Positions 24,856-33,202 of a stretch of DNA of 64,000 nucleotides are shown here, one piece after another; the first letter of the stretch is position 1, and every line of letters begins with the position of its first letter. Made by a program: the position numbers and the translations under genes. Below the pieces are notes generated by a model that saw only the letters and a list, made by a program, of their open reading frames with translations, had not been told where the DNA came from and made no database searches. The stretch is taken from assembly GCA_948684385.1 (NCBI GenBank), contig CAPQCU010000008.1, positions 22,073-86,072 on the forward strand, given 5' to 3'. This DNA comes from an uncultured bacterium (lineage in GTDB: Bacteria; Cyanobacteriota; Vampirovibrionia; Gastranaerophilales; Gastranaerophilaceae).

Positions 24856-25641
24856 ATGCACGAATACAAAAATTTGAAAAAAGGTCAGTTAATAACTTTA
24901 AATAGCAGAGAATCAATGCTTGATTTGCTATATCAATCCTGCGTAAACGGTTTAAATTGCCTGTGTCTTTTGAACTCGCTGACAAAAGAAGATTTAGTCC
25001 AAAAATTATTTTTAAAATATGCAGGTGTAAGCCTTGAAGATAATCTTACGGTAGAAGATTACAAATATCTTGTAGGAGCAATGCATGATATTTGCAGGTG
25101 GGGATTGTATATAGATAAATTTCAAACACTAGCGAAGACAAACAATAAAATAAAAAAGCTAAAACCCGACTATGTATTTATAGAATTTGAAGAAAATAAA
25201 ATTGTAAATAAGCATTGGATGACAATGGCAGAAAGAAGGCAGGTTGTTATTGTTTTGACATCTTACAATAATGAGACTTTTAATGATGACGGCACACATA
25301 AACTTACAAAACCTAGTCAAAAAGCAAAAGCAAAAATAATAATTGATTTTATTGACAGGAATGTGAAAGTTGACATTCTCTTGCCTAAACATAAGGCTCA
25401 AAACGAAAACAACAATACAGAAATACAGGGTATAAAAAAGCAGAAAAGCTATCGGATTTTAAATAAAAATTTCAAGGTAACAAGTGATTTCAAGTCGATA
25501 ATTATTGATAACCAGACCTATGATATTCCTGATTACTTTAATGTTGATATGGTTAAAAATGAAGACGAAAAAACCTTGGAAATGATATTTTATCAAATAT
25601 TTGCTGATGAAATAAATAGAGCATTGAATAATAAACAATAG
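24856..25641 (+). CDS. DnaB-like RecA-fold protein lacking the P-loop
   Basis: 261 residues. Residues 10-110 line up with the DnaB motor domain: KKGQLITLNSRESM corresponds to the strand and P-loop region (DLIILAARPAMGKT in this genome's DnaB). CLLNSLTKEDLVQKLFLKYA corresponds to IFSLEMSKKQLVQRLL, LTVEDYKYLVGAMHDI to the next helix, and LKPDYVFIEF to the Walker B strand (DYLQL). The G-x-x-x-x-GK-[ST] motif and the Walker B Asp are gone, so no ATP hydrolysis is expected. It could bind or poison the host replicative helicase. Remote similarity, judged by eye. Confidence 0.5.
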   Translation: MHEYKNLKKGQLITLNSRESMLDLLYQSCVNGLNCLCLLNSLTKEDLVQKLFLKYAGVSLEDNLTVEDYKYLVGAMHDICRWGLYIDKFQTLAKTNNKIKKLKPDYVFIEFEENKIVNKHWMTMAERRQVVIVLTSYNNETFNDDGTHKLTKPSQKAKAKIIIDFIDRNVKVDILLPKHKAQNENNNTEIQGIKKQKSYRILNKNFKVTSDFKSIIIDNQTYDIPDYFNVDMVKNEDEKTLEMIFYQIFADEINRALNNKQ

Positions 25642-25759
25642 AATTTATAAAATTGAATACGGAAATAACTTTAATATTGTGAATACACTTTCAAATAATT
25701 GTTGATATTAGAAGGTTTTAGACTTATCAACATTGGTAAATATAGTAAATGCGATATTA

Positions 25760-26098
25760 CTATTCAATAGGAGTCAGTTCAAGTATGCTTTTAATAATGC
25801 CATAAATTAAATTCAACTGAACTTTATTTGCCTTAGCTAGTAAAGTATTCAACTCCTCAATAGTATCAGGATTAGGATTAAGCGAAGATGTAACAAAGAA
25901 TTGGTAAAGTTCCACATTTAAAACTTCTGCAATCCTAATTAACTTAGTCATACTTACTAAATTTTTACCAGTTTCATAATGTGCTAGAGTAGAAGGTTCA
26001 CATGGCACTTTTTCAGCTAATTGTAACTGTGTCATTCCTGCTAACTCTCTGAAATGTTTAATTCTTTTTCCTATTTGTATTGAAGTATCTGTTTTCAT
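25760..26098 (-). CDS. XRE-family HTH repressor
   Basis: 112 residues. The helix-turn-helix is at about 9-65 (IGKRIKHFRELAGMTQLQLA, PSTLAHYETGKNLVSMTKLI), a standard Cro/C1-type domain. A short dimerisation-like tail follows. It probably regulates island genes; the neighbouring TRL genes and the divergent HTH gene share an operator-like palindrome at 26966-26995. Confidence 0.8.
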   Translation of the reverse strand: MKTDTSIQIGKRIKHFRELAGMTQLQLAEKVPCEPSTLAHYETGKNLVSMTKLIRIAEVLNVELYQFFVTSSLNPNPDTIEELNTLLAKANKVQLNLIYGIIKSILELTPIE

Positions 26099-26197
26099 AC
26101 TTCAATTATCGTTATTAAAAGCAGATAAATCACTGTTATATAGTACCACTATTTGGGTAATATTTATTTGGTGTATTAAAACTCTATTACTAGAGCA

Positions 26198-26229
26198 AGA
26201 GAGCTATACTATTAATAGCATAGCTCTCT
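26198..26229 (-). terminator. Hairpin downstream of the TRL gene pair
   Basis: AGAGAGCTAT and ATAGCTCTCT form a 10-bp stem. The T-run is short on both sides, so termination is plausible rather than certain. Confidence 0.5.
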
Positions 26230-26249
26230 TTGGTATTCATTTTGTATTA

Positions 26250-26561
26250 TTATTCACCGTAAACGGTAACTTTAACACCTTTCCAAAAGATAAATACAGA
26301 TTTTTCATGAATATCAATGTGACTAATTTTTTTAATACCGCCATTTTTAGCAGCAGTATCAATACTAGCGTCGCCAGTTTCCACCAAAAACAGAATATTA
26401 TTAGTACTTGCAGTACCCTTTTTTAATGTAGATAAATCTTGAACTTTGCTACCTGTTGCAGTTACGGGATATGTTGCGTCGGTATAAAACAAACCAGTTG
26501 CGTGTGCTTGTGTTCCAGTCATCAAAAATACTAGTCCTAAAGTAGCTAAAATCTTCTTCAT
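26250..26561 (-). CDS. TRL-like secreted protein, paralogue 1
   Basis: 103 residues with a signal peptide (MKKILATLGLVFLMTGTQAHA). The mature part reads GLFYTDATYPVTATGSKVQD, NNILFLVETGDASIDTAAKN and GGIKKISHID and ends VTVYGE. This is the TRL family (named for a tRNA-associated locus), whose function is not known. Here it is again beside a tRNA-borne insertion. It lies 12 bp after a paralogue (26574-26936). Confidence 0.75.
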   Translation of the reverse strand: MKKILATLGLVFLMTGTQAHATGLFYTDATYPVTATGSKVQDLSTLKKGTASTNNILFLVETGDASIDTAAKNGGIKKISHIDIHEKSVFIFWKGVKVTVYGE

Positions 26562-26573
26562 TCTTCTATTCTC

Positions 26574-26936
26574 CTATTCTCCATATACAATGGTCTTTGT
26601 TTGCTTAACATAAATCGGTATAAAACCCAAAGGGATATACACTTTGCTGATTTTTGTATCTACATAATGTATTGTAGTAATCCCACCATTCCTAGCAGCA
26701 GCCAATATGCCCCTATCTCCAGTTTCAACCAGTCCTAGAATGTTGTTTGTTGTAGCTTCACCACATTTTAAGTTTACGTTTGCAGGCATGCTACCGTCTA
26801 CATTCTTTGCTACGTCAACAGGAAAACTAGAGCCTGAATATATAGCTCCTTTGTCGAAATAGCCTGAAACATCAACAGCATGGGCTGATTGAATACTTAT
26901 TATTGCTAATGTGAGCAATAATATTAATTTCTTCAT
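26574..26936 (-). CDS. TRL-like secreted protein, paralogue 2
   Basis: 120 residues with an N-terminal signal sequence (MKKLILLLTLAIISIQSAHA). The core GAIYSGSSFPVDV, TNNILGLVETGDRGILAAAR and NGGITTIHYVD matches the TRL family, and the end TKTIVYGE matches its neighbour. The two were probably formed by tandem duplication. It is the first gene of the pair, just downstream of the palindromic promoter region. Confidence 0.75.
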   Translation of the reverse strand: MKKLILLLTLAIISIQSAHAVDVSGYFDKGAIYSGSSFPVDVAKNVDGSMPANVNLKCGEATTNNILGLVETGDRGILAAARNGGITTIHYVDTKISKVYIPLGFIPIYVKQTKTIVYGE

Positions 26937-26965
26937 GCAAATTCTCCTTTCTTATTATAAAAAAT

Positions 26966-26995
26966 AAAATACTACCGCTTGTATGGTAGTATTTT
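26966..26995. promoter_or_regulatory. Operator-like palindrome between TRL genes and HTH gene
   Basis: AAAATACTACC and GGTAGTATTTT are 11-bp perfect arms with an 8-bp spacer, in the divergent intergenic region. A half-like GTAGCATACTTT follows. It is a likely binding site for one of the island HTH proteins. Confidence 0.6.
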
Positions 26996-27075
26996 ATAAT
27001 AAAAAGTATTATTTTACAAGTTTATAGTATAGTAGCATACTTTATAACCTCAATAAAGTCGTTTAGTCTTTAGAT

Positions 27076-27408
27076 ATGAATTATCAAGAATTATTGTGCA
27101 ATAATATTAAGGCTTTGAGAGTGTCTAAGAATATGACACAGGCTAAGTTTGCAGAAACGATTGGGTTATCCGTTGAAGCCATTAGGAATATTGAACATCA
27201 AAAATACACACCTTCTGCAAACACTATTGATATGATATGTAATAAGTTTAACTTGTCCCCTGTTGATTTATTAATTCCAGCAATTACGGATGACCAAAGT
27301 TCAGTAATAAGTGCTATTAACAGCAAATTAAAAGATTGTGAACCAACAGAACTTAATAGCATTAACGCAATGGTTGATATTATACGCATGACATACAGAC
27401 ATAAATAA
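27076..27408 (+). CDS. XRE-family HTH regulator
   Basis: 110 residues. The N-terminal helix-turn-helix (IKALRVSKNMTQAKFAETIG, SVEAIRNIEHQKYTPSANTI) is typical for Cro/C1 repressors. The C-terminal part has no recognisable domain. Divergent from the TRL genes across a palindrome, so autoregulation and control of the TRL pair are likely. The next HTH gene starts 14 bp downstream. Confidence 0.8.
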   Translation: MNYQELLCNNIKALRVSKNMTQAKFAETIGLSVEAIRNIEHQKYTPSANTIDMICNKFNLSPVDLLIPAITDDQSSVISAINSKLKDCEPTELNSINAMVDIIRMTYRHK

Positions 27409-27422
27409 TAGTTTGTAAAGAT

Positions 27423-27761
27423 ATGACACTAAAGAAAGATTTTGGAAAAAAGATTAAAGAGTTGAGAGAAGCCTTATTTTTGTCGCAGGAGTCTTTCGCT
27501 GAAAAAATAGGAATACACAGAAATACGCTTGCAAGGATTGAAAGCGGAGAAAATTTTGTATCTTATGAAACACTTGAAGCGATGAAAGAGGCTTTAGGGG
27601 TTGAGTATAAAGATTTATTTACTTTTGACACTCCTGTACAAAAAGACACATTAAAAGCTTTTAAGCTGAAATTGGCAGAGCTAAACGAAAACGATGCCAA
27701 GTATTTTCTTACAAGCATTAATGCTTATTTAAAAGCAAAAAAAGACAGCCAAAACGCTTAA
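27423..27761 (+). CDS. XRE-family HTH regulator
   Basis: 112 residues with a helix-turn-helix at about 9-60 (IKELREALFLSQESFAEKIG, HRNTLARIESGENFVSYETL) and a helical tail. It follows the preceding HTH gene closely and is probably in the same transcript. Three XRE-type genes within 2 kb suggest a lysogeny-like switch. Confidence 0.8.
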   Translation: MTLKKDFGKKIKELREALFLSQESFAEKIGIHRNTLARIESGENFVSYETLEAMKEALGVEYKDLFTFDTPVQKDTLKAFKLKLAELNENDAKYFLTSINAYLKAKKDSQNA

Positions 27762-27820
27762 TTCTTCTGTAAAATAATGAAAATGAGAGTGGATTTTTTT
27801 GACACATTGTATAATTCAAA

Positions 27821-27911
27821 TGTGGATTAAGGGGCTTTGCTGAACCTTAAATACTCCTCTTAAAGTCTATGTATAACAAGGGTTTTGGGTATATAAGGGG
27901 TATAATCCACA
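27821..27911. repeat. TGTGGATTA motif cluster (DnaA-box-like)
   Basis: TGTGGATTA occurs at 27821-27829, inverted at 27903-27911, and again at 28423-28431. It differs by one base from the consensus DnaA box (TGTGGATAA). The cluster precedes the replication-like genes of the island and could be part of an origin. Confidence 0.35.
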
Positions 27912-27936
27912 GTATTATAACAAAAAAAATAAAAAA

Positions 27937-28389
27937 ATGTACCTAACATCAGAAGAATTAATTATATTACAGGGATTAAAAGAAAATTTAAGCTATGCAG
28001 AAATAAGCAGAAAGTTAAACGAACCGCTCCGCACCTGCGACAGTAGAATAAATTCCTTATATCAAAAATACGGAGTGGATAACAGGTGGGATTTGGTCAA
28101 AAGGGCAAACTTTAATAAGGTCGAAGTCGTAAGGATTGAAAATATTCCATACTGGCAGTATGAAGGAACACAGCTTGTACAAGAAATTCCTGTTTGCAAA
28201 AGAGATGTTGAACGGTTATTAAAATTACTGGAACAGGAAGATGAACGAGAAAAATTTAACCTGGTGTCTTCATCAAATTACCTGTATAAGTTTTTATTCT
28301 TAGAAAAAACTAACAAAAAAGAATATATTCAAAGAAATAAAATAATTAATAAAAAGGTTGATACTCCTGAAAACTTTATGGAACTGTAA
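27937..28389 (+). CDS. LuxR-type HTH protein
   Basis: 150 residues. The first 60 residues (LTSEELIILQGLKENLSYAE, ISRKLNEPLRTCDSRINSLY QKYGVDNR) resemble the GerE/LuxR-type helix-turn-helix: 'LT..E..IL..L..G.s..EIA..L......V......I..K'. The rest has no recognised domain. There is no receiver or ligand domain, so it may be a small island regulator. Its ribosome binding site is weak. Confidence 0.5.
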   Translation: MYLTSEELIILQGLKENLSYAEISRKLNEPLRTCDSRINSLYQKYGVDNRWDLVKRANFNKVEVVRIENIPYWQYEGTQLVQEIPVCKRDVERLLKLLEQEDEREKFNLVSSSNYLYKFLFLEKTNKKEYIQRNKIINKKVDTPENFMEL

Positions 28390-28795
28390 TTGATATTGAT
28401 AAAAAAATCTTTATCATAAAAGTGTGGATTATGCCCACTGTATGTTTGAAATTCAAGTGTAGTAAGGACTCTAACTTGGTGCTGGCATGAAATCTTGTAG
28501 TCCATTGTGTTGTCTAAAAATCTTTACATAAATTGTTACATGGAAATTATATTAATTTTTAAAATTGTTTTTTAAAACAACAAAATATGTCTAAAAAGCA
28601 GGTGCAGTCAGCCATTTGCAGGTTCGTGAGATTTTGCCTAATATTTTAAACAAATCAAACTTAAACCTGAATAGTTTGCCTTTTAAAAGCAAGAGGGGTA
28701 TGTGTCTAAAACGCTTGTTATGATTGGATTATAGGGATTGCAAAGTTTTTAAGGCGCGTTATAATATGAGTGGTAGACAAACACAGGAGTTGTAA
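28390..28795. other. Intergenic region of the island (about 400 bp)
   Basis: No gene is supported. It contains one TGTGGATTA motif (28423) and AT-rich runs. A -10-like TATAAT (about 28761) precedes the excisionase-like gene. Position before the replication module would suit an origin or control region, which is inference. Confidence 0.35.
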
Positions 28796-29026
28796 ATGAA
28801 TAATATCAATAAAATTCCGACAGTCAGACCTCTAAAAGGAGCAGCAGAACTAGCAGGAATTGCTAAATATGCGCTGAGACAATGGGTATTAAACGGAAAG
28901 GTCAGATATGTCAAGGCGGGAAATAAAATTTTAGTAATAATGGATTCGCTTATAGAATTTCTAACTATAGGCGAAGTAACAAGAAAGGAGATAGAAAATG
29001 AGACAAAAATTAGAAAAGTACAATAA
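28796..29026 (+). CDS. Excisionase-like HTH protein
   Basis: 76 residues. The segment LKGAAELAGIAKYALRQWVL followed by NGKVRYVKAGNKILVIMDSL is the winged-helix pattern of excisionase/MerR-like DNA-binding proteins. They recognise att or operator DNA and steer excision. RBS AGGAG lies before the ATG. It lies 20 bp before the DUF3987 gene. No partner integrase is present in the island. Confidence 0.65.
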   Translation: MNNINKIPTVRPLKGAAELAGIAKYALRQWVLNGKVRYVKAGNKILVIMDSLIEFLTIGEVTRKEIENETKIRKVQ

Positions 29027-29046
29027 AAGAAAGGACGGTACAATAT

Positions 29047-31203
29047 ATGAAAAATCCAGAAGATGATTACATTAAACCTTTAGAAAAGTATGGTATAGGT
29101 AAAGATGATATTAAAAATTGGATTTCAAAGGGCTTAATAGAGCCAATGGGTTCAAGTTTTCGAGCTTCTATGCTTTCGTTTGATAGAGATGCAATAACAA
29201 TAAACTATTTAGAAATAGATTCAGACGGAAAAGTTACTCCCTCTGATGAGGAAGAACCACATGTCTTTCGTCCTTACAACATACCGTTAAAACTTTTGCA
29301 AGACTCAAAAAGCCCCTTGTTCATTGTTATAGATGTAAAAAATGCAATGGCTCTCGGGAAAGCAGGTTACTATGTGATTTCGATAGAAAACGCAAAAGAT
29401 TGGAAAACTGCAAAAGAAGTTCTGAACAATCGCGGTGAGACTTCTATAAATAGAGAGGTCTTACCTGAAATCAAAAAGACAGTTCTCAAAGGTCGGTGGG
29501 TTTATATCTGTGTTCAAAAATCTGAATGGCAAAATATAAATACGAAAACAGAATGGTTACAGTTTGCAGGTTATCTATCGTTTGAAAGAGGCGCAGATGT
29601 AAAACTTGTTGAACTGCCTCAAAATTATGATAAGGATGTCGGACAATATTTGCAAGAATACGGCAAAGAGGCTTTTGTAGAACTCTGTAAAAATGCGAAA
29701 ATCATAGGGCTTGCAGAGATTAAAAACCATCTAAGCAAAAATGTAGCTCCGCCACAGTTCCCATATAATGTTCTTCCTGAGAATATGAGAACACCACTTC
29801 AAAATCTGGCTAAGAATATGGATGCGTCAAGCGAGTATCTCTTTACCTTGTCTCTTGGTACAATCAGCATATTGATGTGCGGAAGATTTGCGGTATCTCT
29901 TAATCAGAATTGGTTAGAACATCCTAATTTATGGTTAGGTTTGATTGGACAACCTTCTCAGAAAAAGAGTCCTGTTTTAAAAATCTTCAAAAAGATTTTA
30001 AGTAAATACGAAAAAGTCCTAATCAAAAAGTGGACAGAAAGTGAGGTAGAATACAAAAAGAATTTAAACAAATACAAAGCTGAGCTTGAAAAATACAAGC
30101 AAGATGTCAAGAAAAATCTTGAGGTTGAGCCACCTGTGGAACCTGTAAGACCGCTAAAACCACACTTAACCGTGCAAGATACAACTGTTGAAGCTTTAGT
30201 TATGACTGCTTTAGCAAATCAGGCTTACGGATTTGATGTAGGAATTTTTGTTGATGAATTGGCTCATTTCCTTAAAAGTTTAAACATGTATAAGAAAAAC
30301 GGTAACGATGTAGAGCATTTTTTAAGTGCATGGAGTGGAACTGAACAAACAATAATCCGCAAAAGTACTAATACGGATGTAACTTTAGAGGTTGCATACA
30401 GCATTATTGGCTCAATTCAGCCAAAAGTACTCAAAAAGCTATTCTTTTCCGACGGTTATGACATAACAAACGGCTTTGTAGAAAGGTGGTTGTATGTTTT
30501 GACAAACTACATTGAGACGGGTAACCTGCCTGATACAGGCAATTATGACCTTACAGCCTTTAAGGATTGTTGCGAGCAGATATTTAATTTTGTTATTAAC
30601 AATCCAACAGTAACAAAGATATACACGCTTGATGAGTCAGCGGATAAACTATTCAAACAGTTTTTTCAAAAGGTTACAAAGGCAAAACAATCGCCTGATA
30701 AAACTGATTCGCAAAAAGTTTATCTGCAAAAACAGACTAATTATGTTGTGAGATTTGCGCTGATTCTGCATATTCTATACGGAGAAATCGATAACCCGAA
30801 AATCTCGGGCAGAACAATGCAAAATGCGATAAAACTTTGCAAATATTTTATTGATTGCTTTTGTTGGATAACAAACGACTTAAGCGCATTAGACAGGGAA
30901 GAAGAAGCAGCTTTGAGTTATATCAAAAAACACTATGATAAACGCCATATAATTACAGATATGTTAATTGGTGAAGTTCGAAAAATACCATCAAGAACTT
31001 TATTATTAAATACAAAAATTTTATATGAAACTGATATAGAAAACAAATTAGATATAATAAAACAGATGCTTCAATGGGCATACGATTTGTATAATGATAT
31101 TTTGAGAGACACAGAGGTTAGAGGATTTCAGCAAGAAGTTAAAGAACTTATTAATACAATTTTTAAAGATAAAACTTTTGGAAAAATAAAATTCAAAAAA
31201 TAA
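29047..31203 (+). CDS. DUF3987-type replication protein
   Basis: 718 residues. A poorly conserved N-terminal half (about 1-230) precedes the DUF3987 core: PPQFPYNVLPENMRTPLQNL, LTLSLGTISILMCGRFAV-like TLSLGTISILM, and NLWLGLIGQPSQKKSP, where a P-loop-like turn would lie. A long helical insertion follows, then GIFVDELAHFL and the C-terminal ERWLYVLTNY. Such proteins accompany primase-helicase functions in phages and islands. The Walker A is atypical (GQPSQKKSP). Likely the island's replication protein. Confidence 0.65.
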   Translation: MKNPEDDYIKPLEKYGIGKDDIKNWISKGLIEPMGSSFRASMLSFDRDAITINYLEIDSDGKVTPSDEEEPHVFRPYNIPLKLLQDSKSPLFIVIDVKNAMALGKAGYYVISIENAKDWKTAKEVLNNRGETSINREVLPEIKKTVLKGRWVYICVQKSEWQNINTKTEWLQFAGYLSFERGADVKLVELPQNYDKDVGQYLQEYGKEAFVELCKNAKIIGLAEIKNHLSKNVAPPQFPYNVLPENMRTPLQNLAKNMDASSEYLFTLSLGTISILMCGRFAVSLNQNWLEHPNLWLGLIGQPSQKKSPVLKIFKKILSKYEKVLIKKWTESEVEYKKNLNKYKAELEKYKQDVKKNLEVEPPVEPVRPLKPHLTVQDTTVEALVMTALANQAYGFDVGIFVDELAHFLKSLNMYKKNGNDVEHFLSAWSGTEQTIIRKSTNTDVTLEVAYSIIGSIQPKVLKKLFFSDGYDITNGFVERWLYVLTNYIETGNLPDTGNYDLTAFKDCCEQIFNFVINNPTVTKIYTLDESADKLFKQFFQKVTKAKQSPDKTDSQKVYLQKQTNYVVRFALILHILYGEIDNPKISGRTMQNAIKLCKYFIDCFCWITNDLSALDREEEAALSYIKKHYDKRHIITDMLIGEVRKIPSRTLLLNTKILYETDIENKLDIIKQMLQWAYDLYNDILRDTEVRGFQQEVKELINTIFKDKTFGKIKFKK

Positions 31204-31267
31204 CTTTGCCTATTATTTTTACATTCTGTATGGTATAATACTAATAAAATCAGCATAAAGAGGTATC

Positions 31268-32104
31268 ATGTTCTTATTTTACATAGATGAATCGGGGGAG
31301 ATAGCATATAATTCAGGCTCAAAGTATTTTGTATTCAATGCTTTAGGTATTAATGCTAATGACTGGAAATCTATTAACCACAAGGTCAATGAATTAAAAA
31401 CATCTATTTTTAAAACAAATGCTGCTCCTGTTCTAGAAGTTAAATCTAACTGGATAAGGTTTCCAAAAGAGAGAGAAAAGCATGAATACCTTGCAAAATT
31501 ATCAACAGAAGAATTAGTGCAACTTTCTTGTGGTCTTATGGATATAATAGTTAATAACAACTGCACTTTAATTTCTACTGTTATTAATAAAGATTCTTTA
31601 TTAAGACATTACGGGATAAATAAGCCCGAACCTAATATTTTTGCGATTCAATATCTATTAGAAAGAATATCGCTTTTTATGGCATTTAATCATCCTAGTG
31701 AACAAGCGATTGTAATTATGGACAAATGTTCAGATAGTATAGAAAAAATGTTAAACAGAACACATACTTTGCAGGTTGAAGAAGGTTACTCATGGAAAGG
31801 AATTAAAAACATAATTGAAAATATTATGTTTGTTGATTCTCAATACAACAATTTCATTCAACTTACTGACTTGTGTGCATACAATGTGAACAGAGCTTTT
31901 AAAGATGATAATCCTGATTATGCTTTCTTTAAAATGTTATTACCCAAATTTGCATTTAATCAAAAAACAGGAAGTTTATACAATGCAGGTATAACATATA
32001 AATTAAAAGAGTTTTTGGAAAAAGATAATCCTAATATGTATAAATTTTTAAATACATATAAAAATGAAAACAGTGTATTGCCGAATGGCAAATACACCGC
32101 TTAA
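31268..32104 (+). CDS. DUF3800-domain protein
   Basis: 278 residues. The N-terminus FLFYIDESGEIAYNSGSKYF and the later acidic positions (AIVIMDKCSD and FIQLTDLCAYNVNRAF) are the DUF3800 pattern, thought to be an RNase-H-like fold with an Asp/Glu metal site. DUF3800 genes are frequent in mobile elements and near defence genes; the activity is not established. Its own promoter-like TATAAT lies about 30 bp upstream. Probably cargo. Confidence 0.75.
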   Translation: MFLFYIDESGEIAYNSGSKYFVFNALGINANDWKSINHKVNELKTSIFKTNAAPVLEVKSNWIRFPKEREKHEYLAKLSTEELVQLSCGLMDIIVNNNCTLISTVINKDSLLRHYGINKPEPNIFAIQYLLERISLFMAFNHPSEQAIVIMDKCSDSIEKMLNRTHTLQVEEGYSWKGIKNIIENIMFVDSQYNNFIQLTDLCAYNVNRAFKDDNPDYAFFKMLLPKFAFNQKTGSLYNAGITYKLKEFLEKDNPNMYKFLNTYKNENSVLPNGKYTA

Positions 32105-32197
32105 TTTTATTATAACATGTTTTTAAAATCCTGCAAATAAATATAAAACGAAATTTTTACAAAAATTTATAATTTTTATATAACACGAAAGGTTAAA

Positions 32198-32965
32198 ATG
32201 TTAGATATTGTGCTAAGCTCAGCTAAAACAACTCAAAATATAAACTGGTGGCAAGTTGCAACGCCATTTATAACCGCAGGCGCAACTTTAGGTGCAGTAT
32301 ATTTTGGTGCTTGGTTGACTGACAAAAGGAGAGAAAACGAACAGCACAAAAGAAATATTAAGCAAGCAATAGTATTACATACATTAATTGAGTTACAAGT
32401 ACCTGCATTAATGGATTATCAAGATAAGGCATTAAAACAAAAGCTTCTAGCAATACATCAAGGAGATTTAACAGAGGCTACCGTAAAACATCCATTTTCT
32501 TCTTGGTTATTACCGATTAATATGAAAGATTATGATTTTTTAATTGATTCAAGTAAAGGTGCAATGAGTGCATTAAATCAAGTTTTAAAATATGAAGAAC
32601 AACTTGATAATACAGTTTTAGAATTTGATAATTTTACATTAACTGATGAAGAAAAAAGAGCTCCAAATGCTTTAATAATTCACATAGAAAAAGTTAAATG
32701 TATAATTGAAACATTGTATGAAACCTGTGATAGCTTAATTTATTATTCGCTTTTATTACATAGATATTTAACTTATATGCTTTGTGAAATTAACAAAGAA
32801 CCAATTACTTGTTCTGATGCTCTTATGGGTATAAACCTCGTTGCAGAAGCAAAAAATGATAAAATAAAATTGGATTGGTTAAGAATGTTGCCTATAGAAT
32901 GGCATGGGGCAAGAGTTTATCAAGAACCAAAAAATAAAATTTCAAAGGGACCAAAAAGGGACTAA
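32198..32965 (+). CDS. Island membrane-anchored protein, unknown
   Basis: 255 residues. One membrane helix (about 18-40, WWQVATPFITAGATLGAVYFG) is followed by a basic segment (DKRRENEQHKRN) and a helical cytoplasmic domain of about 200 residues. No motif is recognised. The last codons overlap the right 20-bp repeat (32944-32963), so the C-terminus KGPKRD is encoded by the recombination-site-like DNA. With the DUF3800 gene it forms the right-end cargo and could be a defence or exclusion factor, which is speculative. Confidence 0.55.
   Translation: MLDIVLSSAKTTQNINWWQVATPFITAGATLGAVYFGAWLTDKRRENEQHKRNIKQAIVLHTLIELQVPALMDYQDKALKQKLLAIHQGDLTEATVKHPFSSWLLPINMKDYDFLIDSSKGAMSALNQVLKYEEQLDNTVLEFDNFTLTDEEKRAPNALIIHIEKVKCIIETLYETCDSLIYYSLLLHRYLTYMLCEINKEPITCSDALMGINLVAEAKNDKIKLDWLRMLPIEWHGARVYQEPKNKISKGPKRD
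32944..32963 (+). repeat. Terminal 20-bp repeat, right copy
   Basis: AAAGGGACCAAAAAGGGACT, 19 of 20 identical to 23593-23612 and in the same orientation. A further inverted unit (AGTCCCT) follows at about 32976. Candidate arm-type recombinase site. Confidence 0.6.
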
Positions 32966-33080
32966 TTTTACAAATAGTCCCTAAAAATTATTAAAAACTA
33001 CCAAAAGAACAGGTGGCTGAAACTAAACAAAATTAAACATTACAGCGAAAGACAAAATGGTACAAAAAGCACTAATTTGT

Positions 33081-33105
33081 GTTCGAGTCTCGTCTTCCGC
33101 TCCAT
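33081..33105 (+). repeat. attR: duplicate of tRNA-Gly 3' end
   Basis: Exact 25-bp copy of 23487-23511. The sequence upstream is not tRNA-like, so this is the distal island junction. A terminator follows at once, as after the intact tRNA. Confidence 0.9.
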
Positions 33106-33135
33106 AAAAAAGAGTCACTATGTGGCTCTTTTTTA
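33106..33135 (+). terminator. Intrinsic terminator right of attR
   Basis: AGAGTCAC and GTGGCTCT form an 8-bp stem (one G-U) with loop TAT and a T-run. It is presumably the original chromosomal terminator of tRNA-Gly before insertion. Confidence 0.75.
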
Positions 33136-33202
33136 TTAGGCTTTATTGAGTTTATACGCATATTATTATATACTTTTAAAAAAGTGAAGGAGTGATATCA
33201 AG

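Larger units (their letters stand above)
23487..33105 (+). mobile_element. Genomic island integrated in tRNA-Gly(UCC)
   Basis: The 9.6-kb segment between the exact 25-bp repeats carries phage-like content: four HTH proteins, an excisionase-like gene, a DUF3987 replication protein, a DnaB-like protein, secreted TRL proteins, a DUF3800 protein and a membrane protein. A 20-bp repeat (19 of 20 identical) lies just inside each end. No integrase is visible, so mobility would need a helper or the gene has been lost. Base composition and codon use look more AT-rich than the flanking housekeeping genes. Confidence 0.85.

Noticed and set aside
24734..24985. Minus-strand frame as a possible integrase remnant
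   Set aside because: The sequence shows no tyrosine-recombinase motifs and overlaps the DnaB-like gene and its ribosome binding site.
27790..27820. TTGACA and TATAAT as a promoter
   Set aside because: The two hexamers are only about 6 bp apart, far from the 16-18 bp needed.
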